DNA from: Cauispirillum nitrogeniifigens
GTDB lineage: Bacteria; Pseudomonadota; Alphaproteobacteria; Rhodospirillales; Rhodospirillaceae
DNA length: 64,000 bases
NCBI RefSeq assembly: GCF_049800675.1
Contig: NZ_JBLOOT010000005.1
Coordinates: 1 to 64,000, forward strand
Direction: 5' to 3'
Numbering within the stretch: position 1 is the first letter of the stretch; every line of letters starts with the position of its first letter. The notes below the pieces were generated by a model that made no database searches, was not told where the DNA came from, and saw only the letters and a list, made by a program, of their open reading frames with translations. The position numbers were made by a program, and so were the translations under genes. Below are positions 63,648 through 64,000 of this stretch, in pieces.

Positions 63648-64000
63648 TCACACCTGGATCGTCGCCTGGCCGGCGAAGGTGATGGAGATCACCCCGCCCC
63701 ACATGCACATCAGCTTGGAACTGTCGTTGAGCGTCGGCATGTTGGCCAGCAGCACCGGGATCTGCCCCGGAATCCACGGCGCCACGGTCCCCGGCACGCA
63801 AGGCATGGGCGTCAGCACCCCCAGCGCCGCCGCCGTCGCCGCCGTGGTCGGCGGATAGGCCGGATTGGTGCACACCCCGAACGGCAGGATGTTCACGCAG
63901 GGCTTGTAGTCCATGATGTTGGCCGCCGGCACGGCGCCGCCCATGACCATGTTGGTCGGCAGCACCGTCAACGGCGTCGGCGCCGCGCCGAAGCTGCACT
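63648..64000 (-). CDS. PAAR-like DUF4280 protein (5' end outside window)
   Basis: The frame is open through the right edge, so the true start lies beyond 64000; a TTG at 63971 is not the start because upstream codons CSFGAAPTPL fit the family. The domain shows CSFG, ANIMDYKPCVNILPFGVC, NPAYP, AAALGVLTPMPC and LMCMWGGVISITFAGQ. DUF4280 proteins form a PAAR-like tip for type VI secretion spikes or sit next to toxin genes. The neighbouring SPOR-like and 556-residue genes may belong to the same locus. Confidence 0.82.
   Translation of the reverse strand, partial: CSFGAAPTPLTVLPTNMVMGGAVPAANIMDYKPCVNILPFGVCTNPAYPPTTAATAAALGVLTPMPCVPGTVAPWIPGQIPVLLANMPTLNDSSKLMCMWGGVISITFAGQATIQV

Overview
The window comes from a very GC-rich genome and carries an alphaproteobacterial gene set, most likely from a Rhodospirillales-type organism. 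The pointers are the mreBCD-mrdA-rodA block, a heme operon in which a Mic60/mitofilin-like protein follows HemD and precedes HemY, MmcB, CreA, a 3-keto-5-aminohexanoate cleavage (BKACE) enzyme and a group 3b hydrogenase. The species cannot be named from the sequence alone.

Positions 1 to about 11,340 look like part of an integrated element. They hold small orphan genes, a DUF2958 gene, an excisionase-like HTH gene and a tyrosine integrase (2189-3337). A compact cargo block follows (3395-10757). It has two divergent small genes (a membrane protein and a secreted OB-fold-like protein), a WYL-domain regulator, and a tight operon with three dynamin-like or P-loop GTPases, a DUF1232-like protein and a membrane-anchored coiled-coil protein. 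About 550 bp of transposon debris comes next: an IS3-family OrfB remnant and a 142-bp inverted-repeat element. The 3' end of a tRNA-Lys(CUU) gene lies just beyond. The GTPase block is the best candidate for an undescribed system, plausibly anti-phage or membrane-protective.

From 11,350 to 23,280 the region is chromosomal housekeeping: tRNA-Lys with promoter and terminator, a lipoprotein with an internal repeat, the elongasome operon mreB-mreC-mreD-mrdA-rodA, leuA, the queuosine genes queA-tgt-queF, and an orphan HicB-type antitoxin. From 23,435 to 28,122 there is a group 3b NAD(P)-linked [NiFe] hydrogenase operon (beta, a cyclic-nucleotide-binding protein, gamma, delta, alpha). A ~142-bp palindromic repeat sits inside it, and a second copy lies between tgt and queF. 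An AT-richer DUF2806 gene follows.

From 29,508 to 42,775 the window has acetoacetyl-CoA synthetase and an SDR dehydrogenase (divergent), tsaD and the hemC-hemD/mic60-hemY-rhomboid operon (divergent), mmcB, L-lactate dehydrogenase, a YgiD-type dioxygenase and YjbQ. HemD and the Mic60-like protein form one uninterrupted reading frame with a ribosome-binding site at the internal junction. From 42,778 to 59,559 there are a TPR protein, a diguanylate cyclase, a ClC channel, an anion permease, a BamE-like lipoprotein, a GH114-like hydrolase, a MoxR/VWA pair, two Nudix hydrolases, tandem secreted paralogues, an orphan HigA-type antitoxin, an ABC exporter, CreA, a cation/proton antiporter and an NrtR-like regulator. 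The right end (59,642-64,000) has a universal stress protein, a BKACE enzyme, and a three-gene block ending at the edge in a PAAR-like DUF4280 gene, which suggests a type VI secretion or effector neighbourhood.
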